Of a DNA stretch of 59,093 nt, positions 1 through 8,587 are shown piece after piece. Positions within the stretch are counted from its first letter, which is position 1. Every line of letters begins with the position of its first letter. The DNA is taken from the NCBI GenBank assembly GCA_029260075.1, contig JAJDDY010000042.1, positions 1 to 59,093 of the forward strand, given 5' to 3'. The notes under the pieces were generated by a model. It was given only the letters and a program-made list of their open reading frames with translations. It had not been told where the DNA came from and ran no database searches. The DNA comes from Phycisphaerae bacterium (lineage in GTDB: Bacteria; Planctomycetota; Phycisphaerae; UBA1845). Both the position numbers and the translations under genes were made by a program.

Positions 1-78
1 CTGCTCGCTGCTCTCGACGTCGACAAGGCCGCCGACCACGACAAAGCGAAGCTTGCCGCAGTAGAGCAAGCCGCGTAG
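1..78 (+). CDS. C-terminal end of an unrecognised gene (partial)
   Basis: An open frame enters from the left edge and ends at a TAG at 76-78. Only 25 residues are visible; they are Ala/Asp/Lys-rich and probably helical, and no family can be assigned. The stop lies one base before the GTG proposed for the histidine kinase at 80, so the two genes would be tightly coupled if both are real. The short length makes this call weak. Confidence 0.35.
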   Translation: MLAALDVDKAADHDKAKLAAVEQAA

Positions 79-79
79 T

Positions 80-3000
80 GTGATTACAACTGCGAAGGAG
101 AACCCTTCAAACTTCAACTACGAACGGGACAATCTCGATTCGTTTGCTGCAGAGAAGCGCTATCAACACAAAGATGGACACGTCGTTTGGGGTCTCGTCA
201 GTGTACTGTTGGTTCGCGATGCGAACGGCGACCCCGGGCACTTTGTTGCGCAAATCCAAGATATTACGGAGCAGCGACACGCTGAGGAAGCACTCAAGGA
301 GAGTGAAGCAAGATTCCGAACGCTCGTGCAACATGCGCCGGAAGCAATCACCGTGTACGACTTCGACCGGGATCACTACGTCGACGTCAATGAACACACG
401 TCGCGTCTCTTGAAGTATTCACGTGAAGAATTGCTGGCCTTGTCGCCAGCAGACGTCAGCCCGCCGACGCAGCCCAATGGGAGGCCTTCTGCGGACATGG
501 CTCGGGAATACATCGAGGCGACGCTGCAGGGCAAAGACCCCGTGTTCGAATGGGTCCACCGCGACTCGGACGGGCGTGACATTCCAGTTGAAATCAGGCT
601 CGTACAACTTCCGGCCGCCGGTCGCAAACTCATTCGAGCGAGTCTTACGGATATTACCGCCCGGAAAGAGCAAGAACGACGACTACACGAAGCGCACGAC
701 GAGCTCGAGCAGCGTGTCCAAGAACGTACGGCCGCACTGTCGACTGCGAACGAAAAGTTGGTCAGCGAAATCAGCGAGCGGCGCCGCGTGGAACGAGCAC
801 TTCGAAAGAGTGAGTCACACCAGTCGCTGATCCTGAACTCCGTGCCCGTAGCGCTATACATGTCGCGCCCAAAAGAGGATTGGAACACCACGTGGGCAAG
901 CGGTCAGATCGAGGCGCTCTCCGGGTTCTCTGCGGCGGAGTGTGTCGATGGAACCCACCTTTGGGCGAGGCGAATCCATCCAGAGGATCGTGATCGCGTG
1001 TTCGATTTCTTCGACAAGTTCTTGGCCGGCGCGCCCGGAGGCGTGGAGTATCGCTGGAAGTGTAAGGATGGTCGCTATCGTTGGTTCATGGACCGGCCGG
1101 CGGTCATGACCACCGAGAACGGCGAAATAACCGAAGTTGTTGGTACGTGGCTCGACATCACCGAGCGCAAGGAAATGGATATTTCGCTGCGCGAGAGCGA
1201 AGCGCGACTGCACGCTGTACTGGAAAACACGACGGCTGTCATTTACGTCAAGGGACTCGACGGACGCTACGTGTTGGCGAACCGGCGATATGAAGACTTG
1301 TTCCAGGTTCCGCGAGAGCGCATCATCGGCCGGACGGACCACGAAATCCACGCCAAGGAAACCGCCGACGCCTTCCGTGAGAACGACCGGCAGGTGCTCG
1401 CCAAGGGTGGACCCATCGAATTCGAGGAAACCGCAGTTCTAGACGGCGAGGTGCGTACGTACCTGTCTCTAAAATTCCCGCTGCTGGACGATCGCGGCAT
1501 CCCGTTCGCGGTGTGCGGAATCTCCACTGATATTACTGAACGTCAGCGCATTGCCGGCGAGCTACAACGCGCGAAGGAAGCCGCAGAGGCAGCCAATCAC
1601 GCCAAGACGGTTTTTCTCGCGAACATCAGCCACGAGATTCGCACGCCGATCACCGCGATGCTCGGTGCGGCGGAATTGCTGGGGGTGTATCAAGCCGCTG
1701 ACGGTACGCCGGATCAGGTCGACATGATCCTGCGCAATGGTCGCCATCTCGTGGCGCTTATTGATGACCTTCTTGACCTGTCCAGGGCAGACGCCGGAAA
1801 GCTCGACATGCGGCGGGTCGATTGTTCCCTGCCCGATATCATCAAGGACATAGAAGCACTGCTGCGGCCGCTTCATGGTCGATCCGCCGTAGACGTTCGT
1901 ATTATTCGCGAGACGCTGCTTCCGGAGCGAATTGTGACCGATCCGACGCGATTGAAACAAGCGGCCATCAACCTGATTAACAATGCCCTGAAGTTTACCG
2001 AGTTCGGTCGTGTCTACATACGGTTTGCCGTGAATCGAGACGACGATCGTCCAGTACTGACCGTGTCCGTAGAGGACACCGGGCCGGGGATCGCCAAGAA
2101 GAACCTCGTCCAAATCTTTGAAACATTCTCCCAGTTTCGAACTTCGGCTCCAGGCGTCATGCGGGGTGTTGGTTTGGGGTTGCCGCTGGTTAAGTGGATC
2201 GCCGCGCAACTCGGCGGCGCGGTTACCGTCACGAGTCGTTACGGGCAGGGTTCAACCTTCGTCCTCACCGTTGCGATAGGACCGCTTCACGGTGTTCGTT
2301 GGCTTGATCCAGGCGCCGTTCACCTTTCGGTCGATACCAACCGCGCGCAGCTGTCGGCGGACCGGGAACCTGAAATGTTCGGGCGAATTCTTCTTGCTGA
2401 AGACTTCGATGATACGCGCGGGCTCATCGAAACCGTACTGACAGCGTGCGGTGCCGAAGTCACCGCCGTCTGCAACGGGCGAGAAGCTGTCGACGCAGCC
2501 GCCAACGAAGAGTTTGATTTGATTATCATGGACGTGCGGATGCCAGAGATGGACGGCGGCGCGGCGACGTCCGAGCTGCGCCGCCGGCGATGCCTTACCC
2601 CGATCATCGCCCTTACCGCGTCCGCTGTCGGTACCGACGACGACCCCTTGTTCGATACCGGTTTCGACGACGTATGGCCGAAGCCCCTGGCCATGAGTGA
2701 ACTCGTGGAGCGGGTTCGGCCGTATCTTCACGCCGCATCGCCCCGAGACCGGGAATCTTTCGAGGACCGAAAGCCACTACCCAAAGAAGAACGCGATGCC
2801 CGAATCGCCGCCGCCGCCGCCGAGTTCGTGGCCATGCTCCCCGCTCGCGTACGGGCGATTGAAGCATTCCTTGAGGGAAGCCAGCCTGATCGTGCCGGCG
2901 AGATTCTGCACCAGCTTGTTGGGGCGGCGGGGCTGCACGGGTTGGATGCGATTTCGCGGGAGTCGGCCAGGCTCCTCGTGATGATCCGCGAAGGGAAGGA

Positions 3001-3124
3001 AACGGGCGACATACGCGACCTCGTCAGGCTCGTGGAAGAGGCACGGGGATCAGCCATGCCAGACGCCGCCGCACGGATCTCGGAGACGGATGCGAAGGAT
3101 TCGGGCGAGGGCTGCGCCGGGTAG
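80..3124 (+). CDS. Hybrid sensor histidine kinase with PAS domains, receiver and Hpt
   Basis: Multi-step phosphorelay kinase of 1014 residues, apparently cytoplasmic (no membrane segment seen). Order: a half PAS fold (about 25-65, ending QDITEQ), three further PAS modules (about 70-195, 243-368, 373-490) separated by coiled coil, then the HisKA H-box NISHEIRTP with phospho-acceptor His518. The HATPase follows with N-box NLINNALKF, G1 DTGPGI and G2 GVGLGL. A receiver domain (about 769-875) has phospho-acceptor Asp818 in IIMDVRMP. The C-terminal Hpt-like domain has candidate His944 in HQLVGAAGLHG. The GTG start has no clear ribosome-binding site, and the first PAS lacks its N-terminal half, so the gene may be 5'-truncated. 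The input signal and output partner are not visible. Confidence 0.9.
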   Translation: MITTAKENPSNFNYERDNLDSFAAEKRYQHKDGHVVWGLVSVLLVRDANGDPGHFVAQIQDITEQRHAEEALKESEARFRTLVQHAPEAITVYDFDRDHYVDVNEHTSRLLKYSREELLALSPADVSPPTQPNGRPSADMAREYIEATLQGKDPVFEWVHRDSDGRDIPVEIRLVQLPAAGRKLIRASLTDITARKEQERRLHEAHDELEQRVQERTAALSTANEKLVSEISERRRVERALRKSESHQSLILNSVPVALYMSRPKEDWNTTWASGQIEALSGFSAAECVDGTHLWARRIHPEDRDRVFDFFDKFLAGAPGGVEYRWKCKDGRYRWFMDRPAVMTTENGEITEVVGTWLDITERKEMDISLRESEARLHAVLENTTAVIYVKGLDGRYVLANRRYEDLFQVPRERIIGRTDHEIHAKETADAFRENDRQVLAKGGPIEFEETAVLDGEVRTYLSLKFPLLDDRGIPFAVCGISTDITERQRIAGELQRAKEAAEAANHAKTVFLANISHEIRTPITAMLGAAELLGVYQAADGTPDQVDMILRNGRHLVALIDDLLDLSRADAGKLDMRRVDCSLPDIIKDIEALLRPLHGRSAVDVRIIRETLLPERIVTDPTRLKQAAINLINNALKFTEFGRVYIRFAVNRDDDRPVLTVSVEDTGPGIAKKNLVQIFETFSQFRTSAPGVMRGVGLGLPLVKWIAAQLGGAVTVTSRYGQGSTFVLTVAIGPLHGVRWLDPGAVHLSVDTNRAQLSADREPEMFGRILLAEDFDDTRGLIETVLTACGAEVTAVCNGREAVDAAANEEFDLIIMDVRMPEMDGGAATSELRRRRCLTPIIALTASAVGTDDDPLFDTGFDDVWPKPLAMSELVERVRPYLHAASPRDRESFEDRKPLPKEERDARIAAAAAEFVAMLPARVRAIEAFLEGSQPDRAGEILHQLVGAAGLHGLDAISRESARLLVMIREGKETGDIRDLVRLVEEARGSAMPDAAARISETDAKDSGEGCAG

Positions 3125-3204
3125 GGTTGCCCCACCGAGCGTATTAGGCAGCGCAGGAACCGCACAGCGTCGTGGTGGGCACACGCGTGGACCGCGTGAT
3201 GCGC

Positions 3205-3234
3205 TTGACCTGACAGTTGGATGCGGGATACTGT
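3205..3234 (+). promoter_or_regulatory. Candidate sigma70-type promoter before the lipoprotein genes
   Basis: TTGACC at 3205-3210 and TACTGT at 3229-3234 are separated by 18 bases, in the 335-base gap between the kinase and the first lipoprotein gene. The leader would be about 220 bases. The -10 is only a moderate match. Nothing else recognisable was seen in this gap. Confidence 0.3.
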
Positions 3235-3459
3235 TAGGCGTGAAGGCTCGGGCCGTCCTGCCCGTCGTCGATTGCCGGTCCCATGTGACGGGTCGACAGC
3301 ACGCGGTACGGGCGTCTCGCCTGGGTTTTCGCCGGCCAGAAACTGGTGTCACGCGCGTGCTCCGGTTTCTTGATCGGGCTGCTGGGGGCGACCCTCGCCA
3401 CGAGGCCGTGTTCGTACACACGGCCGGCATCCGGAAATCCAGCAAGGGGTTCCAACACC

Positions 3460-4308
3460 ATGAAGAGGCTTATCGTTTGGCGCCGAAATAGGTTTGGAAT
3501 GGCTGCCGCCGTTCTCGCCGGTGGAATGGGCTTGGCTGTGCTGCCTATGGGCGGATGTGATGCCCTGAGCCCGGGTGTGGTTAATCTTCTAGATCCGACG
3601 GGAGAGTTGGGTTTCAGTTCCATTGACAATGCCCCCGGACACATCGTCGTCGCTGTGATCAACAACGCGGAGTATGACGAGCAGCTACTTAACTTCCTCG
3701 GCGATAACGTTCCGGATGGGCTCACTGATGAGCAAAAACGAACGCTACGCCCGAGCTTTCGCCTGCGCGTGCGTGTGCGTTTTGATGATGCCGACAATAC
3801 GACGCAGATCATCGAAATGGGTGACGATTTTGGTATCGCCGACTCGGCGGCGGGCGAAGTCAACCTGCCCACGCCCGCGTCTGTTTCCAACTTCGTCGTG
3901 CTTTGTAAGGATGTGGCGGAGGTGACGCTCGACACGGCGTCTGGTGTTGAGGTCTTCATACCGGTTACGCTTCGCGCTTTTGATTTCGTGGAACTGACCA
4001 ACGCCGCCGGCGGGACCGTGCAGGTCGAAAACGTGACGAACACCGATCCCCCGCGTTTTCGCGTTCTTCAACGCGACGACGTGGATGGCAACGGTAATGT
4101 TAATGTACTGCGAAATATCGGGACACGTGCCGATCCTGGATCGGTTATGAATCCCATCTGCGGATCCGTGATTGCGATCGTTATCGAGGGCACGCTTAGC
4201 GTGCCGTTTGAGAGTTCGCAAATTCCCGGGCCAACCTTTGACCAGAACAACCCGGCAAGTGTCGGTAGTATTGGCGGGCGGTATCAGTTTCGGCTTACCG
4301 TAGAGTAG
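3460..4308 (+). CDS. Putative lipoprotein of unknown function
   Basis: A 282-residue protein starting at ATG 3460, with AAGGGG about ten bases upstream. A longer frame opens at 3346, but its extra N-terminus is not signal-like. After a basic start and hydrophobic stretch comes a lipobox-like LPMGGC, so the product should be exported and lipid-anchored at the Cys. The mature part looks beta-rich and contains an Asp/Asn-rich turn (DDVDGNGNVN) that could bind calcium. It is followed 57 bases later by a second small lipoprotein gene of similar flavour, and the two probably form a unit. No family is recognised. Confidence 0.75.
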   Translation: MKRLIVWRRNRFGMAAAVLAGGMGLAVLPMGGCDALSPGVVNLLDPTGELGFSSIDNAPGHIVVAVINNAEYDEQLLNFLGDNVPDGLTDEQKRTLRPSFRLRVRVRFDDADNTTQIIEMGDDFGIADSAAGEVNLPTPASVSNFVVLCKDVAEVTLDTASGVEVFIPVTLRAFDFVELTNAAGGTVQVENVTNTDPPRFRVLQRDDVDGNGNVNVLRNIGTRADPGSVMNPICGSVIAIVIEGTLSVPFESSQIPGPTFDQNNPASVGSIGGRYQFRLTVE

Positions 4309-4365
4309 AAACCGCGCTGCGGTCCCAATCGACTGGTGTCGCTTCGACAGCGAGAGGAAGCAACT

Positions 4366-5058
4366 GTGCGAAATATCGTCTTAATGGCCGGGTTACTTGG
4401 CGTAGCGTTGTTCACTGCGGCGATGCCCGGATGTGGCTCGGGGCTGACGTTGTTCAACCCTGAATTCATCAACACGACCACCGGCGGCGCCAACCCTGTA
4501 ACCCCTGGTCCCGGCGCCGCATTCGTCTTCGTTCGTGGCGTTAACGAGACCACGCAGACATTGGAATTCGTGGTGACCATCGAGCGCCAGGTGCTCGATC
4601 GGGATGACAACGGCAATTTCGTCTTCGATGATTTCGGTCAGCCCCTCACCACGCCGAAACGGGAGACGAGGACGCTACTGACGTTTGCGAACGGACCGGC
4701 GCGAGAGCTTGGTGTGCTGTTTTCTTGTCGCGAGTCCCCCGTAACCCACGTCGGTCTCGGCGCCAATCTGTTGCCGGGTGACACCGCGATTTTCGTTGGC
4801 GGGCAGGGCGCCATCGGCCAGATGGGTTCAGGAATTCAAGCCCCCAATCTCAACACGCTGCTGCTCAGTGCGGGAAACTTCAACTGCGGCGATACCATCA
4901 TCTACCGCGCGTTTACGCAAACGAACGTGTCCGGCGGGATCGGCGTCGAAGCGTTTCTCCTCCCTGGTTCCGAACAGCCATCTGTGTTTTCCGGACCGAA
5001 TACCTTCGTCAACTTCGCCGAGTTTCTGCAGGCGCAAGATTCCGCTGGCGGACCGTGA
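4366..5058 (+). CDS. Putative lipoprotein of unknown function
   Basis: A 230-residue protein. GTG at 4366 is preferred because AGAGGAAG lies just upstream and a hydrophobic signal follows at once; an upstream in-frame start at 4336 would add ten non-signal residues. The signal ends in AAMPGC, a plausible lipobox. The mature part is Gly/Thr/Asn-rich with predicted beta structure, an Asp-rich segment (LDRDDNGNFVFDD), and two cysteines that could pair. It lies directly after another lipoprotein gene at 3460-4308. Function unknown. Confidence 0.72.
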   Translation: MRNIVLMAGLLGVALFTAAMPGCGSGLTLFNPEFINTTTGGANPVTPGPGAAFVFVRGVNETTQTLEFVVTIERQVLDRDDNGNFVFDDFGQPLTTPKRETRTLLTFANGPARELGVLFSCRESPVTHVGLGANLLPGDTAIFVGGQGAIGQMGSGIQAPNLNTLLLSAGNFNCGDTIIYRAFTQTNVSGGIGVEAFLLPGSEQPSVFSGPNTFVNFAEFLQAQDSAGGP

Positions 5059-5249
5059 CTTATGTCGATGCGCCGGAGACTGCCCGCATACTTCAACCGC
5101 ATGGCGCAATAGAAGCATGTCGGCTTATCTTGGCGACAGGGCTTCGGCGCTGGGTCAATGGGCGCGGCGTTTGTGCTTCGCGTTGCCACTGTCCCAAGTT
5201 CAAGACGCCGCACGATGACGTGAAAGTCCGATAATTGCTGATCCAATAA

Positions 5250-5264
5250 TGAGACGTGGTCTCA
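5250..5264. promoter_or_regulatory. Perfect palindrome TGAGACGTGGTCTCA, candidate operator 1
   Basis: Six-base arms TGAGAC/GTCTCA flank a 3-base centre. It lies 19 bases before the -35 of a consensus promoter and upstream of feoAB. A near-identical copy is at 5471-5485. The 15-bp size and TGA...TCA ends resemble the 7-1-7 layout of Fur-family sites, although the inner bases differ from classical Fur boxes. Iron control is an inference from gene context. Confidence 0.5.
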
Positions 5265-5282
5265 ATTAGAATCTGAGCATCT

Positions 5283-5310
5283 TTGACAGTCTGTTTGTTC
5301 CGATTATAAT
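5283..5310 (+). promoter_or_regulatory. Perfect-consensus sigma70 promoter for feoAB
   Basis: TTGACA at 5283-5288 and TATAAT at 5305-5310 are exact consensus hexamers with a 16-base spacer. The predicted start, near 5317, leaves a leader of about 220 bases to feoA that contains the second operator-like palindrome. The gap 5059-5537 holds no convincing gene. Confidence 0.7.
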
Positions 5311-5470
5311 CGAGCAGGACGCCGATCGGCTGGAATCACCGGAGATAAGTGGTTTTTTTGGTGTTTCTGGCACGATTCGTGCTCGGTTCCTGGCAGACTC
5401 GGGTGCCCTTGGCTGGCGGTGGCGCCGTCGCATGACCCAGCGGCACGTCGCGCGGACGCCAGGGGTGAAG

Positions 5471-5485
5471 TGAGACGCGGTCTCA
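5471..5485. promoter_or_regulatory. Perfect palindrome TGAGACGCGGTCTCA, candidate operator 2
   Basis: It has the same arms as the copy at 5250-5264 and differs only at one central base. It lies 52 bases before the feoA start, downstream of the promoter, where a bound repressor could act as a roadblock or loop with the upstream copy. Confidence 0.5.
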
Positions 5486-5537
5486 ACTTCGGATCGGGGT
5501 TTGAACGGGCTGAGATTCACGGTGCAGAGAAGTCATA

Positions 5538-5759
5538 ATGCTTAAGACGATTCCGAGCTTGCAAACGGGCGACGTGGCCACCGTGGAGCGTGTGTCGGCG
5601 CTTCGAAACGCGGCCAAGCGGCTTGCCGACATGGGCTTCGTTCGTGGCGCCCAGCTTGAAGTAGTCCGCGCGGGAACGCCGTGCATCGTTCGTTTGGAAG
5701 GCGCGACCGTGGGTCTGGGGACAGCGCACCAATCGAGCATCGAGGTTTTTGTAGCCTAG
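5538..5759 (+). CDS. feoA: Ferrous iron transport protein A, FeoA
   Basis: A 73-residue single-domain protein with the SH3-like FeoA fold. The pattern Leu-x-x-Met-Gly-Phe-x-x-Gly (LADMGFVRG) and the C-terminal strand pattern fit the family, and the length is typical. FeoA is a small cytoplasmic partner of the FeoB ferrous iron permease. It is the first gene after the strong promoter and the two 15-bp palindromes, and feoB follows 293 bases later. A dispersed repeat occupies most of that gap and begins at the feoA stop codon. The ribosome-binding site (AGAAG) is weak. Confidence 0.9.
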   Translation: MLKTIPSLQTGDVATVERVSALRNAAKRLADMGFVRGAQLEVVRAGTPCIVRLEGATVGLGTAHQSSIEVFVA

Positions 5760-5932
5760 TGCAGCGTCCACCTTAATCTTCGGATTGTCGCGTCGGCACG
5801 ACCGAAACCAGGCGCGCGGGTCAGAGTCCACCGCGCAAGCGGTGGGACCAGTCCGTGGGCTAGAAGCCGCAGCTCTAATGCTGCATGAACTGACGAGCCA
5901 AACCCACAAGAGGACGCGTGCCCCAGCAGTAG
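5759..5932. repeat. Dispersed intergenic repeat, copy 1 (about 175 bp)
   Basis: Starts with GTGCAGCGTCCACC at the feoA stop codon and fills most of the feoA-feoB gap. The reverse complement of 12659-12838 aligns along nearly its whole length (shared blocks include ACCTTAATCTTCGG, CGACCGAAACCAGGCGCG and GCGGTGGGACCAGTCC). Both copies begin and end near CTAGTGCAG-like termini, as in a miniature inverted-repeat element. Confidence 0.75.
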
Positions 5933-6052
5933 TCCGCACGTTATTTCCGCCAACCCATGCCCCGGCGTGTTTTCTCTGGTCGACCGGTGCTGCTTGGCGA
6001 TCCTTTGGTGCACCCTGTGCGGTTTTCGGTTCTGCCGGTTAACATACTTCCC

Positions 6053-8533
6053 ATGTCGAAACCGGCGACCAGCCTAAGAGATCCCGACATTCAAGTTCAC
6101 GCCGTCGCGATCCTCGGTAACCCCAACACCGGGAAGTCCACACTCTTCAACGCCATCACCGGATTCCGCCAGCATGTCGGGAATTACCCCGGCGTCACGG
6201 TTGAGCGTCGCATCGGGCGATGGCGGCTTGAAGACGACGAGCTGGAGATCGATCTCGTCGACCTGCCGGGCACGTACAGTCTGGCGGCCAGCTCACGAGA
6301 TGAAGCCATTGTTTCCGAGGTCTTGCTCGGTCGGGCAGCCAACGTCCCTTCTCCCGATGTCATCGTCGTGGTGGTCGATGCCGCCAACCTCGCGCGCAAT
6401 CTTTTCTTGACGACGCAGCTTCTCGAACTGGGTATGCCGGTCGTTGTCGCCCTCAACATGGTCGACCTCGCCGAGTCGTCGGGCCTTCACGTCGATGTGG
6501 AAGCGTTGGGTTCCGCCCTTGGCGTTACGGTCGTGCCGATTGTCGCCACGAAACGCGAGGGGATCGACGATCTGAAGCATGCTATTCTGGCTGCGCCAAA
6601 TCAATCTCGGACCGCTGCTCTGCCCGAATTTCCGACTTGCGTTCGCGAAGAACGGGATGGTTTGGCCACGACGCTTGTGGGTGTTCGTAGTGGCTGCACA
6701 CGTCAGATCGCCCACGTCGAGGCCTTGCAGTTATTGCTCGACCCGGGCGGTTACTACGAGCAGCGACTCGTCGAGCAGTGCGGTCCGTCGATCGCAGATG
6801 AGCTGACTGAGCGTCGCGCGCGAATGACGGCTGCAGGCGCCTCCCTGGCGGAGGTCGAGGGCGAATCGCGGTACGCCTGGATCGAGGGTGTGATGACGCG
6901 CGTCGTCACGCGGACCGGTGAGAACGACACCGACCTTTCCGACAGGGTTGACAGGGTGTTGACCCACCCGGTCGCGGGCTTGGTGGTGCTCCTGGCGATT
7001 ATGGCGACGTGCTTTCAGGCCGTGTATACGTGGGCAGCGCCCCTGATGAATGCTATCGATTCGCTCTTCATTGCGGTATCAGGTTGGGTGACGCACACGA
7101 TGCCGCCTGGTCCGTTGGAAAGTTTGATCGCCAACGGCGTGGTGGCGGGCGTGGGTGGTGTGCTGGTGTTCCTGCCGCAAATCCTCGTATTGTTTTTCTT
7201 CATCGCCGTGCTCGAAGATTGTGGGTACATGGCCCGGGCGGCGTTTCTTCTCGATCGGTGGATGGGCATGTTGGGCCTCACCGGAAAATCTTTTATTCCG
7301 TTGCTGTCGTCGTTCGCTTGCGCTGTTCCGGGAATCATGGCCACGCGGACCATCGACAACCGCCGCGATCGATTGGTCACGATGCTCATTGCGCCGCTTA
7401 TGAGTTGCAGTGCGCGACTTCCGGTTTATGTGCTGCTGATCGGCGCCTTTATTCCCGCGACGCCCGTGTTGGGTGGATTCATCAGTCTTCAGGCGATCAC
7501 GCTGCTGTGTCTCTATTTCGTTGGTGTCGGTGTGGCTATTCCTGTGGCTGTCGTGTTGAAGAAGACCGTGCTGAAAGGCGAGACGCAGTCGTTTCTCATG
7601 GAGTTGCCGACATACAAGCGACCTTCACCCGGTACGGTCTTCTTTCGTGTGTACGAACAGGGTCGTGAGTTTTGCGTGTCAGCCGGTACGATTATTTTCG
7701 CGGTGGCCATCGTAATCTGGGCGCTGGGGTATTACCCACATTCCGCTTCGGTGGCGCAGCAGCACGAAGCCATGCGCGCCGCAGCGCAGGTGGACTACGA
7801 CCACGCCGTCGCCGTTGCGGCGGCGACGTTTGACGACTCGGTCAGTGCGGACCAGATTGAACTCCATCCGTCTATCGCGTCAGCGTTGACCGCAATCGAA
7901 TCGATCGAGCAATCCTTCCGCGATCAAGTAGCCGATCGCAACCTTGAAGAAGATTCGCCGGAACGGGTCGCGCTTCGACGCGAGGCTGACGGGCGGGAGG
8001 CCTCGATGCGATCAAGCGGCGGGCCGAAAGTCGTTGCGGCGTTCGTTGTGTACGATGCCCGGCGACTCCTTGAGACGCGGCTAGCTGATGCGGATCGGAG
8101 TGAATCGGGAACGTATCTTCGTGAGAGTTTTCTCGGGCGCATGGGAAGATTCATAGAGCCCGCGGTCCGTCCGCTCGGTTGGGATTGGCGCATCGGAACA
8201 GCCGTCATCGCCTCGTTTCCCGCACGCGAGGTCGTGATCGCCACCATGGGCACGATCTACAACTTGGGTGCGGATCAAGACGAAACGTCGACCGGCCTGC
8301 GCGAAAAGCTCCGGTCCGCTCGACACGCCGACGGTCGTCCGGTATTCAACGTCGCGGTGGCGCTGTCGGTTATGGTGTTTTTCGCGCTTTGCTGTCAGTG
8401 TGCAGCCACGCTAGCAGCCATGCACCGCGAGACGCGCTCATGGCGCTGGCCGCTGCTGACGTTCACGTATATGACCTTGCTCGCGTATGTAGCTGCCTTG
8501 ATCACATACAACGTCGCCAGCCGATTCATATAG
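6053..8533 (+). CDS. feoB: Ferrous iron transporter GTPase/permease FeoB
   Basis: Inner-membrane Fe(II) permease of 826 residues. The cytoplasmic G domain shows G1 GNPNTGKST (from residue 22), G3 DLPGT (from about 70) and G4 NMVD (from about 135), followed by the helical guanine-dissociation-inhibitor region. From about residue 300 come the membrane helices with two Gate repeats (around AFLLDRWMGMLGLTGKSFIPLL and near SFPAREVVIATMG). A soluble, charged, helical insertion of about 130 residues lies between the last helices. The ATG at 6053 is chosen over an in-frame ATG at 5957, because the family begins shortly before the G1 loop and the longer N-terminus overlaps repeat-derived sequence. It is probably co-transcribed with feoA. 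Confidence 0.95.
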   Translation: MSKPATSLRDPDIQVHAVAILGNPNTGKSTLFNAITGFRQHVGNYPGVTVERRIGRWRLEDDELEIDLVDLPGTYSLAASSRDEAIVSEVLLGRAANVPSPDVIVVVVDAANLARNLFLTTQLLELGMPVVVALNMVDLAESSGLHVDVEALGSALGVTVVPIVATKREGIDDLKHAILAAPNQSRTAALPEFPTCVREERDGLATTLVGVRSGCTRQIAHVEALQLLLDPGGYYEQRLVEQCGPSIADELTERRARMTAAGASLAEVEGESRYAWIEGVMTRVVTRTGENDTDLSDRVDRVLTHPVAGLVVLLAIMATCFQAVYTWAAPLMNAIDSLFIAVSGWVTHTMPPGPLESLIANGVVAGVGGVLVFLPQILVLFFFIAVLEDCGYMARAAFLLDRWMGMLGLTGKSFIPLLSSFACAVPGIMATRTIDNRRDRLVTMLIAPLMSCSARLPVYVLLIGAFIPATPVLGGFISLQAITLLCLYFVGVGVAIPVAVVLKKTVLKGETQSFLMELPTYKRPSPGTVFFRVYEQGREFCVSAGTIIFAVAIVIWALGYYPHSASVAQQHEAMRAAAQVDYDHAVAVAAATFDDSVSADQIELHPSIASALTAIESIEQSFRDQVADRNLEEDSPERVALRREADGREASMRSSGGPKVVAAFVVYDARRLLETRLADADRSESGTYLRESFLGRMGRFIEPAVRPLGWDWRIGTAVIASFPAREVVIATMGTIYNLGADQDETSTGLREKLRSARHADGRPVFNVAVALSVMVFFALCCQCAATLAAMHRETRSWRWPLLTFTYMTLLAYVAALITYNVASRFI

Positions 8534-8587
8534 CGGACCAAGAGCGATCCGGAACGCCTGCGCGAGTCGTAGCGATGCACGACGTTG

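Noticed and set aside
5250-5264. The palindromes contain GGTCTC, a restriction-enzyme site, and might be chance restriction motifs
   Set aside because: The symmetry extends over 15 bases in both copies and both lie at a promoter, so a regulatory reading explains more.
5345-5362. T-rich tract (GGTTTTTTTGG) as an intrinsic terminator in the feo leader
   Set aside because: No stable GC-rich hairpin directly precedes the T-run.
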